Positions 1-6,326 of a stretch of DNA of 12,803 nt are shown here, piece after piece (the first letter of the stretch is position 1; every line of letters begins with the position of its first letter). The position numbers and the translations under genes are program-made. The stretch is from CAZABC01 sp964483405 (GTDB lineage: Bacteria > Chloroflexota > Limnocylindria > Limnocylindrales > CSP1-4). The notes beneath the pieces were generated by a model, which ran no database searches, was not told where the DNA came from, and saw only the letters and a list, made by a program, of their open reading frames with translations. The stretch is taken from positions 1 to 12,803 of the forward strand of contig CAZABC010000051.1 in the NCBI GenBank assembly GCA_964483405.1. The letters are read 5' to 3'.

Positions 1-42
1 CGGCCCGCGACGGCTGCGGCCCGGATCGCCCCGCGGTCCGGA

Positions 43-1761
43 TCAGGCCCAGCGGAGCGCGGTCCTGGCCCGGCGGGCGCGCTCGACGGCCTCGGTCGGA
101 TCGCCACCGGTCGCGACGAGGTGGCCCATCTTGCGGCGCTCGAAGACCTCGCGCTTGCCGTACAGGTGGAGCCGGACCGCCGGGTCGGCGAGGGCCGCCT
201 CGACGCCCTCGAGGCGCGCCGGTCGGCGCCTCCCCTCCCCGAGGACGTTGACGAGGCCGACCGGCGTGTGAAGCTCGGGCGAGCCGAGCGGCAGGCCGCA
301 GATCGCGCGGACGTGTTGCTCGAACTGGCTCGTCCGGCAGCCCTCCACCGTCCAGTGACCGCTGTTGTGGACCCTCGGCGCGAGCTCGTTGACGGCCAGT
401 CGCCCATCGGGCAGCAGGAACAACTCGACCGCCAGCGTCCCGACCACGTCGAGCCCGCGGGCGATCGAGGCGGCGATCTCGCGGGCATCGGACGCCACGA
501 CCGGATCGACCGGCGCCGGCGCGGTCGACTCGACGAGGACGCCGGCGTCGTGGACGTTGCGGGCGGCCGGGAATGCCCGGACGTGACCGGCGAGGTCGCG
601 GACCGCGACGACCGAGAGCTCCGCGTCGAAGGCGATCTCGCGCTCCAGCAGGAGCGGACCCCGGTCGTCGGGCTCGCGCCCGAGCGCGACCAGCGCCCCG
701 TCGACGGCGGCGGGATCGGCGATCCGGACCTGGCTTCGGCCGTCGTACCCACCGACCGGCACCTTGAGCCGGAGCGGGTAGCCGAGCGCCTCGGCGGCCT
801 CCCGTATCAGGTCGGCGCCGCGGACCTCGCGTCCCGGCGCCGTCTGCTCGCCGAGGTCCCGCAGGAAGCGCCGCTCGGCGAGCCGGTCCTGGGTGACGCG
901 CAGGGCGAGCGGGCCGGGCCGGACGGGGACGTCGGCGGCGCCGATCGCGTCGGCGAGGGCCGCGTCGACGTGCTCGAGCTCGTACGTCACCACGTCGCTG
1001 ACCGCGGCGAGGACCCTGGCGGCCTCGACGTCGTCATAGCCGCCGACGACGACCCGGTCGGCGACCGCGGCGGCGGGACAGGCCGGATCGGGATCGAGGA
1101 CCACGACCCCGTAGCCGAGCGCGCGAGCGGCGTAGCCGAGCATCCGCCCGAGCTGGCCCCCGCCGAGGATCCCGATCGTCGCGCCCGGCAGGACGACGCC
1201 GCCGTGGTCGGCGGGGGGTGGGCGGACCCCGATGTCGAGCAGCGCCTGCTCGACCCACTCCCCCTTCGAGAAGGCATACGCCTTGCTCGAGCCGCCGACC
1301 CGCTCGAGGACGCCCCGTTTGGCCGCGGCGTAGGCGGCGCGGAGGTCGGGGTCCCGGCGGAGGGCGTCGCGGAACCCGATGAGCTCCTCGAGCTCGCGCC
1401 GGGCCGGTGGCATGACGTGGACGTGGATCCGGAACCGACTCCCCTCATGGTCGATCGCGCCGAGGAGCATCGGCCGGGTCGGCGGCCAGGCGGCCGGTCC
1501 CGGCTGGTCGCCGAAGCCGAGGCGGTGGAGCGACGCGACGACGCCGGGGATGTCGTCGGGCGGCGCGACGATCCCGAGGTCGACGACGTTCTTGCCATCG
1601 AGTCCCGGGACGGCGCTGCTGCCGACGTGCTCGACCCGGAGGTCGGGGCGGACCGCGTGGACGATCCCGGTCACACGGGCGGCGACCGCCGGCGCGCGGG
1701 CATCCCAGGGCTCCACGGCCGCGTCGCGGCGCTCATACGGGAGGATCGGCGTGTCGGGCAC
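43..1761 (-). CDS. purK: GrpB-like domain fused to PurK (N5-carboxyaminoimidazole ribonucleotide synthase)
   Basis: The 572-residue protein has two parts. Residues 1-180 look like a GrpB/UPF0157 domain (Pol-beta nucleotidyltransferase-like fold): HVGSSAVPGL at 45-54, KNVVD at 57-61, RIHVHV at 111-116, and the typical family end FRDAL...AYAAAKR. Residues 190-572 are a full-length PurK with an ATP-grasp fold: GILGGGQLGRM at 197-207, VTYELEHV at 258-265, QDRLAERRFL at 291-300, LK and GYDG at 332-341, VELFLL, NELAPRVHNSGHWT at 458-471, SQFEQHVRA and RKMGH. PurK uses ATP and bicarbonate to carboxylate AIR to N5-CAIR in cytosolic de novo purine synthesis; PurE acts next. The usual PurK loop GYDGKGQ reads GYDGRSQ here. 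The GTG start is preferred because GrpB homology begins almost at once and a TANNNT box lies 7 nt upstream. PurK assignment is strong. The GrpB domain's role is unknown. No purE is in view; the 42 bases downstream hold no gene. Confidence 0.93.
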   Translation of the reverse strand: MPDTPILPYERRDAAVEPWDARAPAVAARVTGIVHAVRPDLRVEHVGSSAVPGLDGKNVVDLGIVAPPDDIPGVVASLHRLGFGDQPGPAAWPPTRPMLLGAIDHEGSRFRIHVHVMPPARRELEELIGFRDALRRDPDLRAAYAAAKRGVLERVGGSSKAYAFSKGEWVEQALLDIGVRPPPADHGGVVLPGATIGILGGGQLGRMLGYAARALGYGVVVLDPDPACPAAAVADRVVVGGYDDVEAARVLAAVSDVVTYELEHVDAALADAIGAADVPVRPGPLALRVTQDRLAERRFLRDLGEQTAPGREVRGADLIREAAEALGYPLRLKVPVGGYDGRSQVRIADPAAVDGALVALGREPDDRGPLLLEREIAFDAELSVVAVRDLAGHVRAFPAARNVHDAGVLVESTAPAPVDPVVASDAREIAASIARGLDVVGTLAVELFLLPDGRLAVNELAPRVHNSGHWTVEGCRTSQFEQHVRAICGLPLGSPELHTPVGLVNVLGEGRRRPARLEGVEAALADPAVRLHLYGKREVFERRKMGHLVATGGDPTEAVERARRARTALRWA

Positions 1762-1930
1762 GTCGAGGAGTGTAGGACCGCCGGGGTGGCCGTCGCGGAC
1801 GACGTCGCCGCGCGCGGCCCGGGCGGCGCCGGCCGCCGACCCGAGCCGATGTCCATGACGCGCGGTTCGGGCCGGCCGGCTCTTGACCGCCGGACCGGGG
1901 CGGGCGCAGCTTCACGCGCGAGCACGAGCG
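1762..1930. other. Divergent intergenic region
   Basis: These 169 bases separate the divergent grpB-purK and lipoprotein genes and should hold both promoters. On the minus strand the TACACT box is plausible. On the plus strand I see TTGACC at 1883-1888 but no TANNNT box 16-18 nt downstream, so no plus-strand promoter is called. No RNA gene or small ORF is supported. Confidence 0.5.
1769..1774 (-). promoter_or_regulatory. Candidate -10 box for a leaderless grpB-purK transcript
   Basis: On the minus strand the hexamer TACACT ends 7 nt before the GTG start, and no Shine-Dalgarno sequence lies between them. That spacing fits transcription starting at or next to the start codon. No good -35 match is visible. 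The call rests on spacing and on a similar arrangement at 3163. Confidence 0.42.
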
Positions 1931-3148
1931 ATGGCCGGCCAGGACCGTACTCGATCCCGCAGCCGCCGGCGTCCCGGGGTGCTCGCGTGCTCGGGCGCGG
2001 CGCGTGCACTCGCGGCGATCGTCGGGACGACGCTCGTCCTCACCGGCTGCGGTGCCGCGACCCCGGCCCCTGCGATGACCGGCCCGTCCCCATCGCCGTC
2101 GCCATCCGTCGTGCCGTCGGCGTTCCCGTCGCCGGCCCTCGACCCGGCAGCGCTTGCCGACCCCGGCCCGTACGAGGTCGGCGACCGGGTCCTCGAGCTC
2201 GACGTGGCGGGCCGCGACCGGCCGCTGCGGATCAGGGTCTACTACCCGGCCGCCATCAAGCCGGGCGATCCGACCGAGGACGCCCCGGTCGACAGGGGCG
2301 GCGCCCCGTACCGCGTCGTGCTCGGCGACAGCGACCTCGCCCCGTCCCTCGCGGCGCACCTGGCGAGCCACGGGCTCGTCTATGTCGAAGGGATCGGCCA
2401 GCGCACCTGGGGTGGCAGCCACCCGACACCGTCGATGATCGACTACCCGCTCGACCTGATGGCGGCGCTCGACGGCCTGGCGGCGCTCGAGGACGATCAG
2501 CTCTCCGGGCTGCTCGACACCGATCGGGCCGGCGTGGTCGGCTACTCGTTCGGCTCGTGGACGGCGCTCATGCTCGCTGGCGCCCGGGTCGACCCGGCGC
2601 ACATCGACGCCACGTGCGCGACGCGGCCGGAGGGCTGGGCGGACTTCTGGTGGGCCTACGTCTGCGGCTCGCCCGAGCGCTGGGACGCGTTCTTCAAGCG
2701 GGCCGCGGAGGTCGGCGTCGCGACCGACACGGGGTTGTGGGCGCCACTCGGCGACGGCCGGATCCAGGCGGTCGTGGCGATGATGCCGGAGGGCTACGAT
2801 CTCACCGGCCCGAGCGGCCTCGCCTCCGTCACCGCGGATACCCTCTTCCTCGCCGCGAGCGGCGACATCGACAGCGACTACCGCTTCGCCGCGGTCCCGC
2901 TGTTCGAGCACTACCCGCCCGGTCGCGGAGCGCTCGTGACCTTCGTCGGCGCGGACCACATGCTGATCGGCACGGAGGACGGCGCCAGGCAGATCCGGCG
3001 GCTCGCGACGCTGTTCCTCGGGGCCCGCCTGCTCGGCGAACCGGCCGCCGACCTCGTCACCGAGGCCTGGGTCGAGGACGTCGCGCCGACCCTCGAGGCG
3101 CATCCCTCGTACGAGACGCTGACCTGGGGCGTCGTCGAGACGCCGTGA
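1931..3148 (+). CDS. Secreted lipoprotein, alpha/beta hydrolase (dienelactone hydrolase / PAF-acetylhydrolase-like)
   Basis: From the ATG at 1931 the protein has 405 residues. An Arg-rich n-region (RSRSRRR, 8-14) and a hydrophobic stretch lead to the lipobox LTGC with lipidated Cys40. Residues 41-80 are a Pro/Ser/Ala-rich linker (PSPSPSPS). The rest is an alpha/beta hydrolase: RIRVYYPA at 100-107 resembles the YPA segment of PAF-acetylhydrolase and COG4188 enzymes, LASHG at 144-148 fits the strand before the nucleophile, GYSFG at 204-208 places the nucleophile at Ser206, Asp312 or Asp314 is the likely acid, and His343 (ADHML) the base. Cys229 and Cys245 could form a disulfide outside the membrane. 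It is probably an esterase or lactonase anchored on the outer face of the cytoplasmic membrane; the substrate is unknown. A GTG at 1979 (389 aa, 24-residue signal peptide) is a good alternative start, as neither site has a clear ribosome-binding site. The RRR stretch could allow Tat export, but no strict Tat motif is seen. Confidence 0.8.
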   Translation: MAGQDRTRSRSRRRPGVLACSGAARALAAIVGTTLVLTGCGAATPAPAMTGPSPSPSPSVVPSAFPSPALDPAALADPGPYEVGDRVLELDVAGRDRPLRIRVYYPAAIKPGDPTEDAPVDRGGAPYRVVLGDSDLAPSLAAHLASHGLVYVEGIGQRTWGGSHPTPSMIDYPLDLMAALDGLAALEDDQLSGLLDTDRAGVVGYSFGSWTALMLAGARVDPAHIDATCATRPEGWADFWWAYVCGSPERWDAFFKRAAEVGVATDTGLWAPLGDGRIQAVVAMMPEGYDLTGPSGLASVTADTLFLAASGDIDSDYRFAAVPLFEHYPPGRGALVTFVGADHMLIGTEDGARQIRRLATLFLGARLLGEPAADLVTEAWVEDVAPTLEAHPSYETLTWGVVETP

Positions 3149-3162
3149 CCCGCGGGTCCCGC

Positions 3163-3168
3163 TAGCAT
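3163..3168 (+). promoter_or_regulatory. Candidate -10 box for leaderless nucleoside hydrolase transcript
   Basis: TAGCAT lies 6 nt before the GTG at 3175, with no Shine-Dalgarno sequence between. This mirrors the TACACT box upstream of grpB-purK and suggests leaderless initiation from the 26-nt gap after the lipoprotein gene. No convincing -35 is present. The palindrome ACCCGCGGGT (3148-3157) lies just upstream. Confidence 0.42.
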
Positions 3169-3174
3169 TCGGCC

Positions 3175-4221
3175 GTGGCCGACCGGATCCCCGTCCTCAT
3201 CGACTGCGACACCGGCATCGACGACGCGCTCGCGCTGCTCTACGCGTGCGCCTCGCCGGAGGCCGAGCTCGTCGCCGTCACCTGCCTGTCGGGCAACGTC
3301 GAGGCCCGCCAGGTCGCTGCGAACACGCTGGCCGTCCTCGAGCTCGCCGGCCGGACGGACGTGGAGGTGGCCCTCGGTCGCGAGATCCCGCTCGTCCGCG
3401 ACCTCGAGGTGACCCCCGAGACGCACGGCCCGCTCGGTCTCGGCTACGCCGAGCTGCCGCCCGCGGCGCGCCCGCTCAGCGACCGCTTCGGACCGGATGT
3501 GATCGTCGACGCCGCGCGGCGCCGGCCCGGCGAGATCACCCTCGTGACGCTCGGGCCGCTGACCAACCTCGCGGTCGCGCTCCTCCGCGAGCCAGCGCTG
3601 CCGTCGCTCCTCCGGCGCTGGGTCCTGATGGGCGGGAGCTACCGGAGCAATGGCAACACCGCCCCGACGACCGAGTGGAACATCCACTGCGATCCCGACG
3701 CGGCCCGCCTGTGCTTCGCCCGCTTCGGACGGGCGGCGGCCGAGCCGGGGACGCCGCGGCCGCTCGCGCTCGGACTCGATGTCACCGAGCGGGCCAAGGT
3801 CGTGCCCGACCACGTCGTCGCCCTCGCCCGGCGGGCCGGGAGTCGACCGGACCCGTCGCTCGACCCCGGCCACGACCCCGAGACCCGCTCGATCGCGACC
3901 CACCGGGTCGTCCGGTTCGTCGCCGACGCCCTGCGCTTCTACATGGAGTTCCACCGTCGCTACGACGGCTTCTACGGCGCCTTCGTCCATGACCCGCTCG
4001 CCGTCGCCGCGGCGCTCGACCCGGGCCTCGTCCGGACCGAGGCCGTCGCGGTCGACGTCGAGCTCGGCGGGACGCTGACGACCGGTGAGACGGTGGCCGA
4101 CTGGCGCCGGACATGGGGCCGCCCGCCGAACGTCGACGTCGCCGTGGAGGCGGACGCGGCGGCCTTCCTCGGACGCTTCATCGAGCGCGTCGGCAGCCTC
4201 GCGGAGCGGGTCGGCCCGTAG
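3175..4221 (+). CDS. Inosine/uridine-preferring nucleoside hydrolase family protein
   Basis: The 348-residue cytosolic protein (no signal peptide) carries the hallmarks of Ca2+-dependent nucleoside N-ribohydrolases, which split nucleosides into ribose and free base. The metal and ribose site DCDTGIDDA covers 10-18 (Asp10, Asp12, Asp16, Asp17). Asn41 follows in SGNV. TLGPLTNLA (125-133) supplies the metal-binding Thr loop, LMGG is at 151-154, TEWNIHCDPDAA (166-177) gives Glu167 and Asn169, and VHDPLA (271-276) gives His272 and Asp273. All expected active-site positions are present, so it should be active. The family is usually about 310-320 residues; the extra length lies mainly around 186-245. 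The GTG start fits the motif spacing and a candidate -10 box 6 nt upstream. The downstream ECF importer, on the same strand after 101 nt, suggests salvage of imported nucleosides. Base preference cannot be read from the sequence. Pyrimidine-specific hydrolases are the closest alternative. Confidence 0.93.
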   Translation: MADRIPVLIDCDTGIDDALALLYACASPEAELVAVTCLSGNVEARQVAANTLAVLELAGRTDVEVALGREIPLVRDLEVTPETHGPLGLGYAELPPAARPLSDRFGPDVIVDAARRRPGEITLVTLGPLTNLAVALLREPALPSLLRRWVLMGGSYRSNGNTAPTTEWNIHCDPDAARLCFARFGRAAAEPGTPRPLALGLDVTERAKVVPDHVVALARRAGSRPDPSLDPGHDPETRSIATHRVVRFVADALRFYMEFHRRYDGFYGAFVHDPLAVAAALDPGLVRTEAVAVDVELGGTLTTGETVADWRRTWGRPPNVDVAVEADAAAFLGRFIERVGSLAERVGP

Positions 4222-4238
4222 CCCGCGCGCATCGGGCT
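4220..4238 (+). terminator. Short hairpin at the nucleoside hydrolase stop codon
   Basis: AGCCCG (4220-4225) pairs perfectly with CGGGCT (4233-4238) around a 7-nt loop, overlapping the TAG stop. There is no T tract, so it is at best a weak terminator. Six-base stems are common by chance in DNA this GC-rich. Confidence 0.25.
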
Positions 4239-4282
4239 GGTCGGCGGTCGGCGGACATGGCACCCTAGCCGCGAGAGGGAGC

Positions 4283-4305
4283 CGCCCGCGGTCGGCCGCC
4301 GGGCG
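4283..4305 (+). other. Leader hairpin just upstream of the ECF S-component ribosome-binding site
   Basis: The left arm CGCCCGCGG (4283-4291) pairs with CCGCCGGGCG (4296-4305) around a TCGG loop, giving nine base pairs with one bulged C. It ends 5 nt before the Shine-Dalgarno site. It could end read-through from the nucleoside hydrolase or affect translation, but may be a chance product of high GC. The 4222-4322 gap is too short and shows no conserved core for a known vitamin riboswitch. Confidence 0.3.
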
Positions 4306-4310
4306 AGGCG

Positions 4311-4318
4311 AAGGAGGT
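4311..4318 (+). promoter_or_regulatory. Strong Shine-Dalgarno site fixing the S-component start
   Basis: AAGGAGGT lies 4 nt before the ATG at 4323. It is complementary to the 16S rRNA tail and decides the start. The contrast with the leaderless-looking genes upstream marks the beginning of a new translation unit. Confidence 0.85.
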
Positions 4319-4322
4319 CCGG

Positions 4323-5537
4323 ATGAGCTTCGAGTGGCTCACGGTGTGCGCGGAGGGTCAGACCGAGGGGTGCGTCTCGCCCGTCCAGCTCGCCTACCTG
4401 GGGATCCTGCTGCTGGGGGTCGTCATCCTCGCCTGGGCCACCTGGCGTGCGCGTGACCTGTCGACCTCGACGATCGCCCTCCTCCCGGTCGCGATCGCCA
4501 TCAACATCGCCGTCGGTGCGATCGCCGTCGCCCTCCGGCTGCCGATCTACCTCGATTCGATCGGGACGGTCCTCGTCGGCGCGCTCGCCGGGCCGCTCGC
4601 CGGCGCCCTGACGGGGATCCTGTCGAACCTCCTCTGGGCGCTCCTGCCGATCCCCGGCGGCGGCAGCCCGATCATCGCCTTCTTCGCGCCGGTCGCCGGC
4701 GTCATCGGCCTGATGGCCGGGTTCTGGGGTGCCCGTGGCGTCTTCCGGCTGCGCGCCGACGACACCCGCGTCGGCGGCTTCCTCGCCCTCGCCGCCGGGG
4801 TCGCCGCCGCCGGGATCGCGATGCTCGTCGTCACCTACACGATCGGCTTCCCCGAGCTCTTCCCGGAGGACCCCGACCAGGCCGCGGCGAACCAGATGCA
4901 GTTCGTCCTCATCGGTCTCGTCATCGCCGCGATCGGCGTCGCGGTCGCCTGGCTCTCCGGCCGGACGGCGTTCGCGTTCCAGCCCGGCGACACCCGGATC
5001 CAGCCGTACCTGTCGGCGGCCACGGCGATCTCGGGGTTCGTCCTCGTCTTCGCGATCATCCGGCTGCTGTTCGCCCCCGGGGGCTACTTCTCGATCGTCG
5101 ACGGTTCCGACCCCGAGTTCCTCGGCGGGGTCGACCTGAGCTTCCTCGCCCTCGACGACCCGCTCGGGCTCGTCGTCGCGGCGGTCCTCGGGCTCGTCGT
5201 CGGCTGGCTCGCCTGGACGTGGGCCCACCGCGGCGACAACGCCCGGCTCTTCCCGGTCTGGGTCGGCGGGTTGACGACGGGCCTCGTCGCGGCGGCGATC
5301 TCAGCCCCGATCGCGGCCGGCGTGTTCGGCGGCGTGACCGGCAGCGGGACCGACGCCCTCGTGGCGCTGTTCCGGTCGCTCGGCCTCAGCGTCTTCCAGT
5401 CGGCCTTCGCCCAGGGCCTCACGAGCGACCCGCTCGACAAGACGATCAGCTACACGATCGTCGCGGCGATCCTCCTGGCCCTCCCGCTGACGGTCCGGGC
5501 GATGTTCAGCCGCGGCGAGACGACGATCTCGGACTGA
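4323..5537 (+). CDS. ECF transporter S component (substrate-binding membrane protein), enlarged
   Basis: The 404-residue integral membrane protein should be the substrate-binding subunit of an energy-coupling factor importer. Family motifs are split between the two ends: LPIYLDSIGTVLVGALAGPLAG at 73-94 followed by SNLLW near 101-105, and GGVTGSGTDALVA (336-348) followed by SDPLDKTISY (368-377). S components are usually about 170-220 residues with six helices. Here I count roughly ten hydrophobic segments: about 23-40, 51-70, 80-108, 115-138, 151-175, 193-212, 231-250, 281-301, 310-336 and 375-392. The extra material, about residues 140-305, lies between the two conserved halves. Two Cys (9 and 17) sit in the short N-terminal tail. 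The start is fixed by AAGGAGGT. EcfT and the ATPase follow at once, so the importer has a dedicated energizing module. The substrate is unknown; the neighbouring nucleoside hydrolase hints at a nucleoside or base. Confidence 0.82.
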   Translation: MSFEWLTVCAEGQTEGCVSPVQLAYLGILLLGVVILAWATWRARDLSTSTIALLPVAIAINIAVGAIAVALRLPIYLDSIGTVLVGALAGPLAGALTGILSNLLWALLPIPGGGSPIIAFFAPVAGVIGLMAGFWGARGVFRLRADDTRVGGFLALAAGVAAAGIAMLVVTYTIGFPELFPEDPDQAAANQMQFVLIGLVIAAIGVAVAWLSGRTAFAFQPGDTRIQPYLSAATAISGFVLVFAIIRLLFAPGGYFSIVDGSDPEFLGGVDLSFLALDDPLGLVVAAVLGLVVGWLAWTWAHRGDNARLFPVWVGGLTTGLVAAAISAPIAAGVFGGVTGSGTDALVALFRSLGLSVFQSAFAQGLTSDPLDKTISYTIVAAILLALPLTVRAMFSRGETTISD

Positions 5538-5546
5538 CGGCCGGCG

Positions 5547-6326
5547 ATGACCTCGCCGGCGAGCGGCTACTTCCGCCCGGGCGCCAGCTGGCTCCACCGG
5601 CGCGGGCCGACCACGAAGGCGCTCGGCCTGCTGTGGGCGATCGTCGCCGCCTTCGTCCTGCCGGCATGGGTCTGCGCGGTCCTCCTCGCGGCGCTCGCCG
5701 TCGTCGCGGCGACGAGCGGGCTGCTCCGGCCGCTCCTCGGGACGCTCCGGATCCCGGCGGTCCTCATCGCCTCGATCCTGCTCGTCAACGCGCTCTTCTT
5801 CCCGGGTGCTCGGGACGTCATCGCCCGGCTCGGACCGATCGCGCTCTCGTGGGACGGGATCGTCTTCGGCGTCGTCTCGGCGGCCCGGATCCTCGTCGCC
5901 TTCGTCGCCTCGATCCTGTTCCTCTTCTCGACGCTCGCCGACGACCTGCTCGAGGCGCTCGTCGCGCGGGGCGTCAGCCATCGGCTCGCCTTCGTCGTCC
6001 TGTCGGCCGTCCAGCTGGTCCCGCGGCTGCAGGACCGGGCGACCTCGATCCTCGACGCCCAGCAGGCGCGCGGGCTTTCGATCGCGGGATCGTTCCTCGC
6101 CCGGACGCGGGCCCTCGTGCCGCTCGTCGGGCCGATCCTGCTCGGATCGCTCATCGACGTCCGGGAGCGGACCTTCGCCCTCGAGGCGCGGGGCTTCGGG
6201 GCCGTCGCCGGCCGGACGGCCTACCGCGTCGTCGAGGACCCGCCGGTCGACCGCTGGCTCCGTCTCGGGATCCTCGCGGCGATCGTGGGGACGCTCGTCG
6301 TCGGCGTCACCGGGACGCTCGGGTGA
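5547..6326 (+). CDS. ecfT: ECF transporter transmembrane coupling protein EcfT
   Basis: The 259-residue membrane protein links the S component to the ATPases. It has the EcfT layout: PTTKALGLL (21-29) before the first helices, hydrophobic segments at about 25-57, 66-85, 104-128 and 238-257, and a long cytoplasmic coupling region with the two diagnostic Ala-Arg-Gly motifs, QQARGLS (172-178) and LEARGFG (212-218). The latter are the ends of the coupling helices that dock into the ATPase grooves, and both are intact. The length is normal for the family. The ATG lies 9 nt after the S-component stop with only weak ribosome-binding sequence, so translation is probably coupled. Its TGA overlaps the GTG of the ATPase gene. 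The three genes form one transcription unit. Confidence 0.93.
   Translation: MTSPASGYFRPGASWLHRRGPTTKALGLLWAIVAAFVLPAWVCAVLLAALAVVAATSGLLRPLLGTLRIPAVLIASILLVNALFFPGARDVIARLGPIALSWDGIVFGVVSAARILVAFVASILFLFSTLADDLLEALVARGVSHRLAFVVLSAVQLVPRLQDRATSILDAQQARGLSIAGSFLARTRALVPLVGPILLGSLIDVRERTFALEARGFGAVAGRTAYRVVEDPPVDRWLRLGILAAIVGTLVVGVTGTLG

Noticed and set aside
1883..1888. TTGACC as a -35 element for the lipoprotein gene
   Set aside because: No TANNNT box lies 16-18 nt downstream.
1883..1930. TTG at 1883 as start of the lipoprotein gene
   Set aside because: It would add 16 residues before an already long n-region. The ATG at 1931 or GTG at 1979 gives a better signal peptide.
3148..3157. Palindrome ACCCGCGGGT as an operator
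   Set aside because: A 10-bp GC-only-core palindrome is expected often by chance here, and no second copy near another promoter was noticed.
121..3165. A 1,014-codon open frame on the plus strand antisense to grpB-purK
   Set aside because: Its translation is Arg/Asp/Gly/Pro-rich low complexity with no motif, while the opposite strand encodes an unmistakable PurK. Long shadow frames are expected at this GC content.
4222..4322. A vitamin riboswitch upstream of the ECF S component
   Set aside because: The gap is only 101 nt, very GC-rich, and shows no FMN, TPP, THF, preQ1 or cobalamin core that I recognise. Only simple hairpins are present.
5219..6322. N-terminal extension of the double ATPase reading frame
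   Set aside because: The upstream part overlaps ecfS and ecfT out of frame and is Arg/Pro-rich. The GTG at 6323 overlaps the ecfT stop and gives a normal ABC start.
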